Assembly (NCBI RefSeq): GCF_019278525.1
Contig: NZ_CP058986.1
Coordinates: 496,001 to 560,000 of the forward strand
Direction: 5' to 3'
DNA from: Polaribacter sp. HaHaR_3_91
Lineage (GTDB): Bacteria > Bacteroidota > Bacteroidia > Flavobacteriales > Flavobacteriaceae
DNA length: 64,000 bases
Below are positions 18,964 to 27,554 of the stretch, one piece after another; position 1 is the stretch's first letter; each line of letters starts with the position of its first letter. A program made the position numbers and the translations under genes. The notes beneath the pieces were generated by a model. That model was given only the letters and a program-made list of their open reading frames with translations, was not told the DNA's origin and did not search any database.

Positions 18964-19713
18964 TTACATTAAAACTAAGCCAGAGTCAATATAGGGTTTT
19001 AATATAGGGTCATCTAGTTCTAAATCTGTAATGGCAATATCAATTTCTTTAAGTGGGCAAATATCATAATTTAGTCTGATATTTAGTTTGTTGGAAGTAG
19101 ATAAGTACACATTGCGTTCAGAAGAATCAATCATTGCTTTTTTAACCAAGGCAACCTCGTATCCTTCACCTGTAATTCCTTGTTCTGCATTAAAAGCACT
19201 TACGCCTATAAAGCAAAGGTTTGCAGTAATGTTAGATAAATATTGAATTACATCTATACCAGTTGTTACCATCGAGTTTCTTTGTATTCTACCACCAATA
19301 AAAATAGTTTCAATAGTTGCGTGTTCTGCCAATTGCATAGCAATTGGTAAGCTATATGTATAAATGGTTGCTTTTAAATTTTTTGGAAATAATTTTGCTA
19401 ACATCAAATTTGTAGTACCTCCACTCATTATAATAACCATTCCGTCTTCTACTAAAGTAATTGCTTTCTTAGCAATAATAACTTTTTCTTCTCTTTTGTA
19501 GATTACATCTTCATTGTAATGGTAGAGTTTTTGCATGGTAGAAATTGCTCCTCCATGTACTTTGGTTAGTAGACCTTTCTTGTCTAATTCCTTTATATCT
19601 CTTCTAATAGTGTCTTCTGAAACATTTAGTTTTTCAGCCAAAAAAGTAGAACTTACCTGTCTGTTAATACTTACTTCATCTACTACTTTCTGCTGTCTCT
19701 CTTTCTTTTTCAT
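18964..19713 (-). CDS. DeoR/GlpR family transcriptional repressor
   Basis: 249 residues, the usual length. An N-terminal winged helix-turn-helix (about 1-55, LAEKLNVSEDTIRRDIKELDKKGLLTKVHGGA) is followed by the DeoR C-terminal phosphosugar-sensing domain with IIMSGGTTNLMLAKLF and, later, CFIGVSAFNAEQGITGE. These regulators usually repress sugar catabolism genes and release DNA when they bind a phosphosugar. It is divergent from susC and leads the GHL10 gene, so it most likely controls the murein-sugar locus, plausibly sensing MurNAc-6-phosphate or GlcNAc-6-phosphate (inference). A candidate operator and its own promoter lie upstream. Confidence 0.93.
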   Translation of the reverse strand: MKKKERQQKVVDEVSINRQVSSTFLAEKLNVSEDTIRRDIKELDKKGLLTKVHGGAISTMQKLYHYNEDVIYKREEKVIIAKKAITLVEDGMVIIMSGGTTNLMLAKLFPKNLKATIYTYSLPIAMQLAEHATIETIFIGGRIQRNSMVTTGIDVIQYLSNITANLCFIGVSAFNAEQGITGEGYEVALVKKAMIDSSERNVYLSTSNKLNIRLNYDICPLKEIDIAITDLELDDPILKPYIDSGLVLM

Positions 19714-19729
19714 AAAAAAATGATTTTTT

Positions 19730-19762
19730 CAAAAGTAAGATTTTATTTAACCATTTTGCAAA
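19730..19762 (-). promoter_or_regulatory. Candidate promoter of the DeoR-GHL10 operon
   Basis: On the minus strand TTTG (19762-19759) is followed after 21 bases by TACTTTTG (19737-19730), matching the Bacteroidota TTTG / TAnnTTTG promoter. Transcription would begin near 19723, about 10 bases before the ATG at 19713. Confidence 0.4.
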
Positions 19763-19795
19763 TGCTTTTTGTTTAAAAAGATTTTTTTTGCCGTT

Positions 19796-19827
19796 TTTTT
19801 GCGTTTTTGTAATTAAAAACGCAAAAA
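19796..19827. promoter_or_regulatory. Perfect 13-bp inverted repeat, candidate DeoR operator
   Basis: TTTTTGCGTTTTT (19796-19808) and AAAAACGCAAAAA (19815-19827) are perfect inverted copies around a GTAATT spacer. Their centres are two helical turns apart, as expected for a dimeric repressor. There is no RNA-terminator context, since both flanking genes are divergent. The position is upstream of both promoters, so binding could control both sides. Confidence 0.6.
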
Positions 19828-20033
19828 TTAACTAATTTTCAATTAATGTTAAATGAAGCAAGTTTTGTTCATTTTCCTTAGTGATACATTCATTTATTGT
19901 TGTATTTGGTTGATTTTGTGCTTATTTAGTAATTTTTGATAATTCTTAAAATCGCAATGGATGCGTGTTTTTTTCTTGAAATATTTAATTTTTCGAATAA
20001 TTTTATTAAATATTGCAAATTCATGCAATTAAC

Positions 20034-20063
20034 TTGCAGTTTTTTGTTTTTTTTATATCTTTA
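20034..20063 (+). promoter_or_regulatory. Candidate susC promoter
   Basis: TTG (20034-20036) and TATCTTTA (20056-20063) are separated by 19 bases, close to the flavobacterial -33/-7 consensus (last base A instead of G). Transcription would start near 20070, leaving about 20 bases of leader before the susC ATG. Confidence 0.4.
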
Positions 20064-20089
20064 CCTTAAATAATTCAAATTTAAACTAG

Positions 20090-23000
20090 ATGAAAAAAAA
20101 TTACAAACTAACATTGTCCTTGATAGTGTTTTTGATTGTGCAAAGTACATTTGCTCAATTAAAGACTATTTCGGGAGTTGTTACAGAGAAAGGCAGTGAA
20201 ATACCGTTGCCGGAAGTTAGCGTTTTTATTAGTCAAATTAATAAGGGGAGTGTTACCGACTTTGATGGGAATTATTCTATTAAGGCTGAAGATTTAAAAG
20301 GAAAAACAATTGCCTTTAGTTATCTTGGTTATAAAACGGTTACAATAACCTTAACTGGAGAAAATCAAGTTATAAACGCAGAGTTAGAAGCAGATGCTAC
20401 TGGTTTAGATGAGATTGTGGTTACCGCACTTGGTATTAAAAGAGCGGCGAAATCTTTAGGGTATTCTTTAACGGAAGTTGGTGGAGAAGATATGTCTGCA
20501 GTAAAAAGCACAAGTGCTGTTAATTCTTTACAAGGTAGAGTTGCTGGTGTAAATATTTCTGCAGGTAGTGGAGGAGCTGCTGGGTCTAGTAGGGTAATTA
20601 TTCGTGGAGCAAGTTCGTTAACAGGAAACAACCAACCTTTATATGTAATTGACGGAATTCCTATTATTAACAATACAAACGGTTCTGTAGTTGGTGCAAC
20701 CAATGATGGAACAGGAGATGGAGGAGATGATATTTCTTCATTAAACCCAGATGATATTGAAAGTGTTTCCGTTTTAAAAGGAAGTTCTGCTGCCGCACTT
20801 TACGGTTCTTTAGCATCTAACGGGGTTATTATGATTACTACAAAATCAGGAAAAGGTCAAAAAAGAATGGGCGTAGAGCTTTCTAGTTCTTTTACTTTTG
20901 ATAAAATTAATACTGATTTACAAAATTTTCAAACTACTTACGGACAAGGGAATAATAGATTAAGACCAGGTTATGAGTATGATGGTAGTGGTCAGCCAGT
21001 TGAAATTTCTAATATAGCCAATGCAATTGATGATTCTTTTGTAAGTTCTTTACAATCTTGGGGAGATAAATTAGATGGCTCAATGGTTTATAATTGGGAT
21101 GGTACTAAAAGACCTTATTCTAATACAGGAAATAACCTAGATAAATTTTATAACGTAGGTTCTACAGTTATAAACACAGTAGCATTATCAAAAGGAGGAG
21201 AGGAATATAATTATCGTTTGTCTTTTTCTAATTTAGATAATGATGATATTTTTCCGAATACGACTTTAAATAGAAAGTCAATGTCATTAAATGCTTCTGC
21301 AAATATTACACCTAAATTAACATCTACAGTTAATGCTAAATATGTTATTGAAAAAGTACATAATCGTATTAATATTGGTGATACACCAGGGAATGCTAAT
21401 ACAGTAGCGTATGTATTGCCAAGCAGTTTAAATATTACAGACTTACAACCAGGCTTTAATGAGGAAGGTACAGAGCTGTTATTTCAACCAAGTCAGTTTA
21501 TTTCTAACCCATATTGGGCAACAGATGCTTTTAATAATGATGATAAAAAAAATAGGTTTACAGCATCTACATCTTTAAAATATGATTTTAATGATTGGTT
21601 ATATGTAACAGGTCGTGCAGGTATAGATACGTATGATTTAAGTAGAAGAAGAGTAACACCTTTCGGAACAGCATACAGACCAGCAGGTGAAATGACGCAA
21701 GCAAAATCTACGTATACATTGTTTAATGGAGACTTAATGTTAGGTATTGATAAAGCTTTAACAGAAAAAATTTCTACAAGCTCAATTATCGGAGCAAATA
21801 CAAGAACATCATCATTCGAATCTTTAAGTGCATTGGGTAGAGGTTTTATTGTAGAAGGTTTAGAAGATATTAATAATACAACTTTACCAGAGCCAACTTT
21901 TGGATATTCAAAAACAAAAACAAATTCACTTTATGGGTCTTTTGAAGTAAGTTATGATAAGTATTTTTACTTAACATTTACAGGAAGAAATGATTGGTTC
22001 TCTACACTATCTTTTCCTGGGAAAACAACTCCAAATAATGGCTTTTACTGGTCTCTAAGTCAGAGTTTGTTATTAAACGAATTGTTTGATTTACCAGAAC
22101 AGGTTAATTATGCTAAATTTAGAGCAAGTTACGCACAAGTTGCCGGTGGAGCCAGTAATGCATATAGTTTAAATTTAGATTATGCAATTACAGGTTCTTT
22201 TCAAGGACAATCTTTCGGGCAGTTAAATGGTAATTCTATTCCTAATCCTAACTTAGTTCCTTTTCAGAAGAATGAATTTGAAGTAGGTTTTGACGGACGT
22301 TTCTTTCAGAATCGTTTAAATTTAGATGTTGCTTATTATCAAAATCAAACTACCAATGATATTGTAAGTGCTTCTGCATCTCAATCATCTGGTTTTACAT
22401 CGTCAATTCTTAATATTGGAGAACTTCAAAATAAAGGGTTTGAATTTTTAATAGGTGGTACTCCAATTAAAACTGAAGATTTTTCATGGTACACTTCTTT
22501 TAATTTTGGATATAATGACAGTGAAATCGTTCACACAGATGATGAGGATACTGCTATTAATGTTGATGGTAGCCAGACGCGTTCTAGAACAGCAATTATT
22601 TCTCATATAGTTGGTGAAAATTATGGTGTAATTTGGGGTTCTTCATACAAAAGAGATGCTGATGGTAACATCATGTACAATACAACAGGTTCTATTCCGA
22701 AACCAATTCAGGGAGAAAATAAAATTTTAGGACAAGGTGTTGCACCATATACTTTAGGTTTTTCTAACTCTTTTAAATACAAAGACTTTTCATTAAACTT
22801 TTTAATTGATGCTAAGTTTGGCGGAAGTGTTCATTCTGGTACTAACAGAGAGTTAATGATGCGAGGTTTGCATGAAAAAACATTAGAAGGTAGAGAAGAT
22901 GGTTTAGTGGTATCTGGTATAGATGATGCGACAGGAAACCCATTTACAATGACAGTAGCGCCAGAAAACTTAAGAACTTATTATGGTTTTATTGGTGAAG

Positions 23001-23278
23001 AAAACTCTGGTATTTCAGAAGAGTTTGTTTATAGTACAGATTTTATAAAATTTAGAGAATTAAGTGTAGCTTATAGTTTCCCGAAAAAAACGTTAGAAAA
23101 TATTTTTGTAAGTGATGTAAGGCTTTCTTTAATAGGAAGAAACCTATTTTATATTTCTAAAAAAATAGATAATGTAGATCCAGAAGCTTCATTAAACAAT
23201 TTAAACTCTCAGGGTATAGAAAGATTCGGAACACCATCAACTAGAAGTTATGGATTCGCAATAAATGTTAAATTTTAA
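20090..23278 (+). CDS. SusC/RagA family TonB-linked outer-membrane transporter
   Basis: 1062 residues. Signal peptide to about residue 23 (STFAQ), then a carboxypeptidase-regulatory-like domain (LKTISGVVTEKGSEIPLPEV, about 24-110). The TonB box/plug region includes LDEIVVTALGIKRAAKSLGYS, the SusC plug motif NSLQGRVAGVNIS, then VIDGIP and SVLKGSSAAALYGS. A 22-strand barrel follows to the terminal aromatic residue (SYGFAINVKF). SusC proteins import oligosaccharides too large for porins, using TonB energy, with SusD as lid. The next gene is its SusD partner, 11 bases downstream. The genes around it suggest murein glycan fragments as cargo (inference). Confidence 0.96.
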   Translation: MKKNYKLTLSLIVFLIVQSTFAQLKTISGVVTEKGSEIPLPEVSVFISQINKGSVTDFDGNYSIKAEDLKGKTIAFSYLGYKTVTITLTGENQVINAELEADATGLDEIVVTALGIKRAAKSLGYSLTEVGGEDMSAVKSTSAVNSLQGRVAGVNISAGSGGAAGSSRVIIRGASSLTGNNQPLYVIDGIPIINNTNGSVVGATNDGTGDGGDDISSLNPDDIESVSVLKGSSAAALYGSLASNGVIMITTKSGKGQKRMGVELSSSFTFDKINTDLQNFQTTYGQGNNRLRPGYEYDGSGQPVEISNIANAIDDSFVSSLQSWGDKLDGSMVYNWDGTKRPYSNTGNNLDKFYNVGSTVINTVALSKGGEEYNYRLSFSNLDNDDIFPNTTLNRKSMSLNASANITPKLTSTVNAKYVIEKVHNRINIGDTPGNANTVAYVLPSSLNITDLQPGFNEEGTELLFQPSQFISNPYWATDAFNNDDKKNRFTASTSLKYDFNDWLYVTGRAGIDTYDLSRRRVTPFGTAYRPAGEMTQAKSTYTLFNGDLMLGIDKALTEKISTSSIIGANTRTSSFESLSALGRGFIVEGLEDINNTTLPEPTFGYSKTKTNSLYGSFEVSYDKYFYLTFTGRNDWFSTLSFPGKTTPNNGFYWSLSQSLLLNELFDLPEQVNYAKFRASYAQVAGGASNAYSLNLDYAITGSFQGQSFGQLNGNSIPNPNLVPFQKNEFEVGFDGRFFQNRLNLDVAYYQNQTTNDIVSASASQSSGFTSSILNIGELQNKGFEFLIGGTPIKTEDFSWYTSFNFGYNDSEIVHTDDEDTAINVDGSQTRSRTAIISHIVGENYGVIWGSSYKRDADGNIMYNTTGSIPKPIQGENKILGQGVAPYTLGFSNSFKYKDFSLNFLIDAKFGGSVHSGTNRELMMRGLHEKTLEGREDGLVVSGIDDATGNPFTMTVAPENLRTYYGFIGEENSGISEEFVYSTDFIKFRELSVAYSFPKKTLENIFVSDVRLSLIGRNLFYISKKIDNVDPEASLNNLNSQGIERFGTPSTRSYGFAINVKF

Positions 23279-23289
23279 AAAAACAGATC

Positions 23290-24786
23290 ATGAAAAAAAT
23301 ATTTATTTCATTCATAATTATAATGTTTACTTTAAGTGCTTGTGACGATGGTTTCGAAGAACTTAATGTAAATCCAACAAAACCAGTACAATTAGATCCT
23401 TCTACAAAATTCACTTATGTTCAAATATATACAGGTGGTAGCAGTTATGTAGCCTATTTATTTTGGAATATAATTCACTTAATGCAAAACGTACAACATT
23501 TAAACAATACGTCGTATGCATCATTTTTATATAAAGAAGGAAATACACATTGGTTATTTGAAGAGCAATTTAGTACTACGGTAAAAAATATTGCAGATTT
23601 AGAAGCGCAATTAGAGTTAAGTACAGAGCCAACTGCAACTATGGATTTGGCAATTACTAAAGTGCAAAAAGTATTAATTTTTAGTAGAATTACAGATGTG
23701 TATGGAGATATTCCTTACAGTGAAGCTGGTAAAGGTTTTTTAGAAGGAATTCGTTTTCCTAAATATGATCAGCAAAGTGCTATTTATGCAGACATGTTAT
23801 TGTCTTTAGAGAGTGCAACCGCAACTTTAAGTGCTGGCGGAACAAGTTCTTTTGGTTCTGCAGATTTAATGTTTTCGGGTGATGTTGCAAAATGGAATAA
23901 GTTTGCAAATTCATTAATGTTACGTTTAGCACTTCGAATGGTAAAAGTAGATGAAGCTGCTGCTAAATCTTGGGCAACCAAAGCAATTGATGGAGGTGTA
24001 ATGACAAGCAATGAGGATATTGCATATATTCAATATGAAAACTCTGCAAATGATGGAGGACCAAACGTAAACCCATTAACAAAAGGTTTTACTTCTAGAG
24101 CATCCACACAAGTTAAGATTTCTAAAACTTTTATGGATTTTATGAAAACAAGAAACGACCCAAGAGTTTCTGTTTTAGCATCTACAGTTGATGGAAATAC
24201 TGATTTTGCATTACAATTTGGACAAGATATCAACGATGAAACAAGGGGTGAAGCAAACTCTAAACCAAATATTAACATTTTTGGAGGTTCTGGAACTGTA
24301 ATTTATGATGCTCCATTTTTCTTTCAAACGTATGCAGAAGTAGAGTTTATGTTGGCAGAATCTGCAGAACGTTGGGGTTTAGCTGGAGGATCATCAAATG
24401 TAGAAACGCACTATAATGCAGGTGTAACAGCGGCAATGCAATATTTATCTATGTATGGAAGTGCTGCAGATATTACAACTACTCAAATAAATGATTATTT
24501 AAGTGCTAATCCGTTTGTGCCAACGCAAGCTTTAAAAATGATAAATGAGCAATATTGGGTAGCTACTTTTGGTAATGGTTTAGAAACTTTTTCTAACTGG
24601 AAAAGATCAGGCTATCCAGAATTAGTTCCTGCAAATGTAGCAGCAACGCTTACCAATGGAGAAATTCCTAGAAGACTTCCTTATCCAGCATCCGAAAAAT
24701 TAAATAATTCGACCAATGTTGAAGCTGCAATAGCTGTACAAGGAGGAGATCTTTTAACCACAAGAATGTGGTGGGATAAAAATTAA
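23290..24786 (+). CDS. SusD/RagB-like surface lipoprotein
   Basis: 498 residues. Lipoprotein signal MKKIFISFIIIMFTLSAC with Cys18, followed by DDGFEE, an acidic stretch like the surface-export signal of flavobacterial SusD proteins. The start FEELNVNPTKPVQ and the segments ITDVYGDIPYSEAGKG and WNKFANSLMLRLALRM are characteristic of the SusD-like_2 group. It caps the SusC barrel and binds the glycan ligand at the cell surface. It directly follows susC. A hairpin after the gene may reduce read-through into the downstream genes. Confidence 0.95.
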   Translation: MKKIFISFIIIMFTLSACDDGFEELNVNPTKPVQLDPSTKFTYVQIYTGGSSYVAYLFWNIIHLMQNVQHLNNTSYASFLYKEGNTHWLFEEQFSTTVKNIADLEAQLELSTEPTATMDLAITKVQKVLIFSRITDVYGDIPYSEAGKGFLEGIRFPKYDQQSAIYADMLLSLESATATLSAGGTSSFGSADLMFSGDVAKWNKFANSLMLRLALRMVKVDEAAAKSWATKAIDGGVMTSNEDIAYIQYENSANDGGPNVNPLTKGFTSRASTQVKISKTFMDFMKTRNDPRVSVLASTVDGNTDFALQFGQDINDETRGEANSKPNINIFGGSGTVIYDAPFFFQTYAEVEFMLAESAERWGLAGGSSNVETHYNAGVTAAMQYLSMYGSAADITTTQINDYLSANPFVPTQALKMINEQYWVATFGNGLETFSNWKRSGYPELVPANVAATLTNGEIPRRLPYPASEKLNNSTNVEAAIAVQGGDLLTTRMWWDKN

Positions 24787-24849
24787 TTATAAAGCGAGTC
24801 CCCCAACTAATTAATTTAATGTTTGTTTTTTTTATTTTTTTTGAATTAG

Positions 24850-24889
24850 TAAGGGGTGAGATGGTATGAAAGTCGATTCTCACTCCTTA
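24850..24889 (+). terminator. Hairpin after the susCD pair, possible partial terminator
   Basis: A 12-base arm (24850-24861) pairs with 24878-24889 with one G-T pair and a 16-base loop, followed by only four T. This is weaker than a full intrinsic terminator and fits a partial stop that keeps susCD transcript levels above those of the genes downstream. Confidence 0.5.
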
Positions 24890-24980
24890 TTTTAAAGAAT
24901 TTAATTTGAAGTCAAATATAGGAAAACTAATTTTTTAATATATAACTATTTAAGAGGATAAGAATTAAGATTGTATACAT

Positions 24981-25484
24981 ATGAAAAATCATAAATCAAT
25001 AATACCTTACTTTATTATCCTTTTACTTTTACTTAGTAATTGTAAAGATAATTCTAAGAAACAAGTGGAGGAGAGTAACGTGGAGGTTCAGCCGAAGGTT
25101 ACTACACAAACTACACCGAACAACAATGAAGTTTCCATTGTCAAAGAAGACAATGTTTTTGTTATTGATCAAACTTTTTCAAAGGAAGATGATCAAAAAA
25201 ATATAATAGGAAAACCTGTAGAGGTTGATTTATCAACAACATCAGGAGCTATGCTTTCAGCGTATTCTAAATATAATGATGATTATACAGTTTTTTATAA
25301 AACTCTAGAAAATGATGCTTGGTCTGATTGGGTAGAACTTAAAGAAAATGATCATGTCGAAAATCCAAACCGTAAAGTCTTTTCGCCACAAAATTTAAAA
25401 ACTTCGGTACAAAAAGTCCAATTTAAATCAAGTAAAATAACAAAAAGTGAAGTGATATTTAGAATATACACATTTGAAAAATAA
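24981..25484 (+). CDS. Small lipoprotein with a PGRP-associated beta-sandwich-like module
   Basis: 167 residues. Lipoprotein signal (ILLLLLSNC, Cys21) followed by a Thr/Gln/Val-rich linker (about 25-55). The remaining 110 residues contain NDAWSDWVELKENDHVENP and KVQFKSS. This 'WS-x-W-x-x-L … VQF' pattern is one I know from the N-terminal beta-sandwich that precedes the amidase domain in many bacterial peptidoglycan-recognition amidases. Here it stands as a separate gene 9 bases before the amidase gene, so it may be a membrane-anchored partner that binds substrate or the enzyme. The domain match is from memory of sequence pattern and moderate at best. Confidence 0.7.
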   Translation: MKNHKSIIPYFIILLLLLSNCKDNSKKQVEESNVEVQPKVTTQTTPNNNEVSIVKEDNVFVIDQTFSKEDDQKNIIGKPVEVDLSTTSGAMLSAYSKYNDDYTVFYKTLENDAWSDWVELKENDHVENPNRKVFSPQNLKTSVQKVQFKSSKITKSEVIFRIYTFEK

Positions 25485-25493
25485 TCTCCCTTT

Positions 25494-27503
25494 ATGAAAA
25501 AAATAATATTCTTATTCGTTCTTATGTCATCGTATTTTTGTTTTGCAGATTGTACGCAACCCGACTTTTGCGGAAGAGCTTGTTGGGATACAAATGGTAC
25601 GCGTCCTGCTCAAACAAGTCCAAGTTACACAACCCCTACTCATATTATAGTGCACCATACCGGAGATGGAATTGTTTTTCCAGCGAATACTAATTACGCA
25701 GAAAAAATCAGGTATTATTGGGATTTACATGTAAACACCAACGGATGGTCTGACCTTGGATACAATTGGTTAATCGATAGAAATGGTGTTATTTATGAAG
25801 GAAGAGGAAATGGTGTTGCTGGAGCACATTTTAGTGGGCATAATGCAGGGACAATGGGTGTTTGTATGATTGGTGATTTTACTTTAGAATCTCCTTCTGC
25901 AAAAGCTTTAACTTCTTTAAAGAATATAATATCTTGGGAGGCAACAGATAAAAATATAGATGTCGCAGGTGCTAGTTATCATGCATCATCGGGTCTTAAC
26001 TTAAACAATGTTTCAGGTCATAAAGATGGTGGAGCAACCGCTTGTCCTGGTACAGATCTTTATAATTTATTACCAAGTATTAGAACTTCTATAAGTGCGT
26101 TTTCATGTTATACAGATACAACTCCAGCACCAGGTTTAGATTGCTCAAGTGCAATAGAACTAAGTAATGGTGTTACTTATTCAGGAAGTAGCTCTACGGC
26201 TGGTTCAAAAGTTTCTACTTTCGGGTGCAACTCTTGGACAGAAACAGGTCCGGAAAGAGTTCATAAAATAACACCTACGGCAGACGGTACAATAACAGTT
26301 AGTTTATCTAATTTTTCAGGAGATTTAGATGTTTATATTTTAGGAAGTTGCGATCCTTCAGATTGTTTAGGAGCCGTAAGTTCGTCATCAGCAACCTTTG
26401 AAAATGGTATTGCAGGGCAAACGTATTATTTAGTTGTAGATGCAGATGATGGTAGTGGAGGTGCGTACGATATTGTAGCAACATATTCAGAAGCAGTAAT
26501 TGCTGAAGATGTAACAATTTCAAATGGACTTGTAAATATAACAAGCGTAAATGCAGGTGAAACTATAGATGTTTCAGCTACACAAAATTATTCAGGTTCT
26601 CAACTCGCTGCAGATTTACCAACTATTCATCTTGGTTATTATTTATCTACAGACTGTAATTTGAGTTCAAATGATGTTTTACTTGGAGAAAGTAGTTCTA
26701 ATTTAGGTAGTGATAATGCATCTCAAAATGAGAGTAAAACGCTTACCATTCCTAATAATACTTCTGATGGAACTTATTTTATCCTCTTTTCCGCAGATAA
26801 TAAAGGTGGATTAACCGAAAGTGATGAAACTAATAATGTAAGTTGCATACAAATTACAATAAATAGTACTGAAGAGTCAGCAGATATAAAGGTGATAAAT
26901 ACAACTGTAAGTCCATTAGTTGTAAATGCAGGAAATAACATTAATGTTACTGCTACACAAAGTTATTCAGGGGCTCAATTGTCTACTAATTTACCAAGTT
27001 TTAGTCTTGGTTATTACTTGTCTACGGATTGTGATTTGAGTGAGAATGATGTTTTACTTGGAGAGAGTAGTTCTAATCTTGGTAGTGATAGTACTTCTCA
27101 AAACGAGAGTGAAACTCTTACTATTCCTAGTAATACCGCTGCTGGAACTTATTTTATCCTATTTTCTGCTGATAATGAAGGTAAATTAACCGAAAGTGAT
27201 GAGGTTAATAATACCAATTGTATTCAGATTAAGGTAGACGCAGCTTTGGCAAATGTAGATTATCAATTTAAAAATCAATTAAGTGTTTTTCCAAATCCTA
27301 CATCAGACATTATAAATATAAAGGCAAATATCAATTTGGTTATTAATAAACTTTATATCTATAATTTAAATGGACGTTTAATAAAAGAAAGTACATCTGA
27401 TTTGAATAAAATTAATATTTCAGAATTTTCTAAAGGAATCTATTTATTAAAAGTGGTGGGTAATGAAGATGAAACAGCCGTTTTTAGAATTATTAAAAAG
27501 TAA
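25494..27503 (+). CDS. T9SS-exported peptidoglycan-recognition amidase (amidase_2 + PPC + 2 CARDB)
   Basis: 669 residues. Signal peptide to about residue 19. The PGRP/amidase_2 domain (about 40-200) has its zinc ligands visible: His54 or His55 (IIVHHTGDG), His176 (SGHKDGG) and Cys184 (ACPGT), so it should be catalytically active. It would cut the MurNAc-L-Ala bond, removing stem peptides from murein. It is followed by a PPC-like domain (about 225-330), two CARDB repeats (about 339-455 and 464-580) and a T9SS type A sorting domain (NQLSVFPNPTSDIINI to the end). The enzyme is therefore probably sent to the cell surface or the medium. It lies 9 bases after the small lipoprotein gene. Confidence 0.94.
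   Translation: MKKIIFLFVLMSSYFCFADCTQPDFCGRACWDTNGTRPAQTSPSYTTPTHIIVHHTGDGIVFPANTNYAEKIRYYWDLHVNTNGWSDLGYNWLIDRNGVIYEGRGNGVAGAHFSGHNAGTMGVCMIGDFTLESPSAKALTSLKNIISWEATDKNIDVAGASYHASSGLNLNNVSGHKDGGATACPGTDLYNLLPSIRTSISAFSCYTDTTPAPGLDCSSAIELSNGVTYSGSSSTAGSKVSTFGCNSWTETGPERVHKITPTADGTITVSLSNFSGDLDVYILGSCDPSDCLGAVSSSSATFENGIAGQTYYLVVDADDGSGGAYDIVATYSEAVIAEDVTISNGLVNITSVNAGETIDVSATQNYSGSQLAADLPTIHLGYYLSTDCNLSSNDVLLGESSSNLGSDNASQNESKTLTIPNNTSDGTYFILFSADNKGGLTESDETNNVSCIQITINSTEESADIKVINTTVSPLVVNAGNNINVTATQSYSGAQLSTNLPSFSLGYYLSTDCDLSENDVLLGESSSNLGSDSTSQNESETLTIPSNTAAGTYFILFSADNEGKLTESDEVNNTNCIQIKVDAALANVDYQFKNQLSVFPNPTSDIINIKANINLVINKLYIYNLNGRLIKESTSDLNKINISEFSKGIYLLKVVGNEDETAVFRIIKK
26508..27237 (+). 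repeat. Tandem CARDB repeats inside the amidase gene
   Basis: Two in-frame copies of about 355 bases (from 26508 and from 26883) encode near-identical domains; both contain GYYLSTDC, DVLLGESSSNLGSD and GTYFILFSADN. Similarity is clear at nucleotide level, so the duplication is fairly recent or maintained by conversion. Confidence 0.85.
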
Positions 27504-27554
27504 AAATATTTTAATCGACAGATTTAGATTTTAAAACGTTAAACAATAAAGTAC

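Larger units (their letters stand above)
19714..20089. other. Divergent control region between the DeoR gene and susC
   Basis: 376 bases without a gene. It holds the candidate minus-strand promoter for the DeoR-GHL10 operon, a perfect 13-bp inverted repeat and the candidate susC promoter, each listed separately. Just upstream of the susC promoter, three TTGCA-like words (TTGCAA, ATGCAA, TTGCAG, about 20012-20039) recur at about 10-11 base spacing, i.e. on the same helix face, and could bind an activator. The rest is AT-rich without a structure I can defend. Confidence 0.7.

Noticed and set aside
26508..27237. Possible CRISPR-like repeat array
   Set aside because: There are only two long in-frame repeats encoding CARDB domains; no short regularly spaced repeats with unique spacers.
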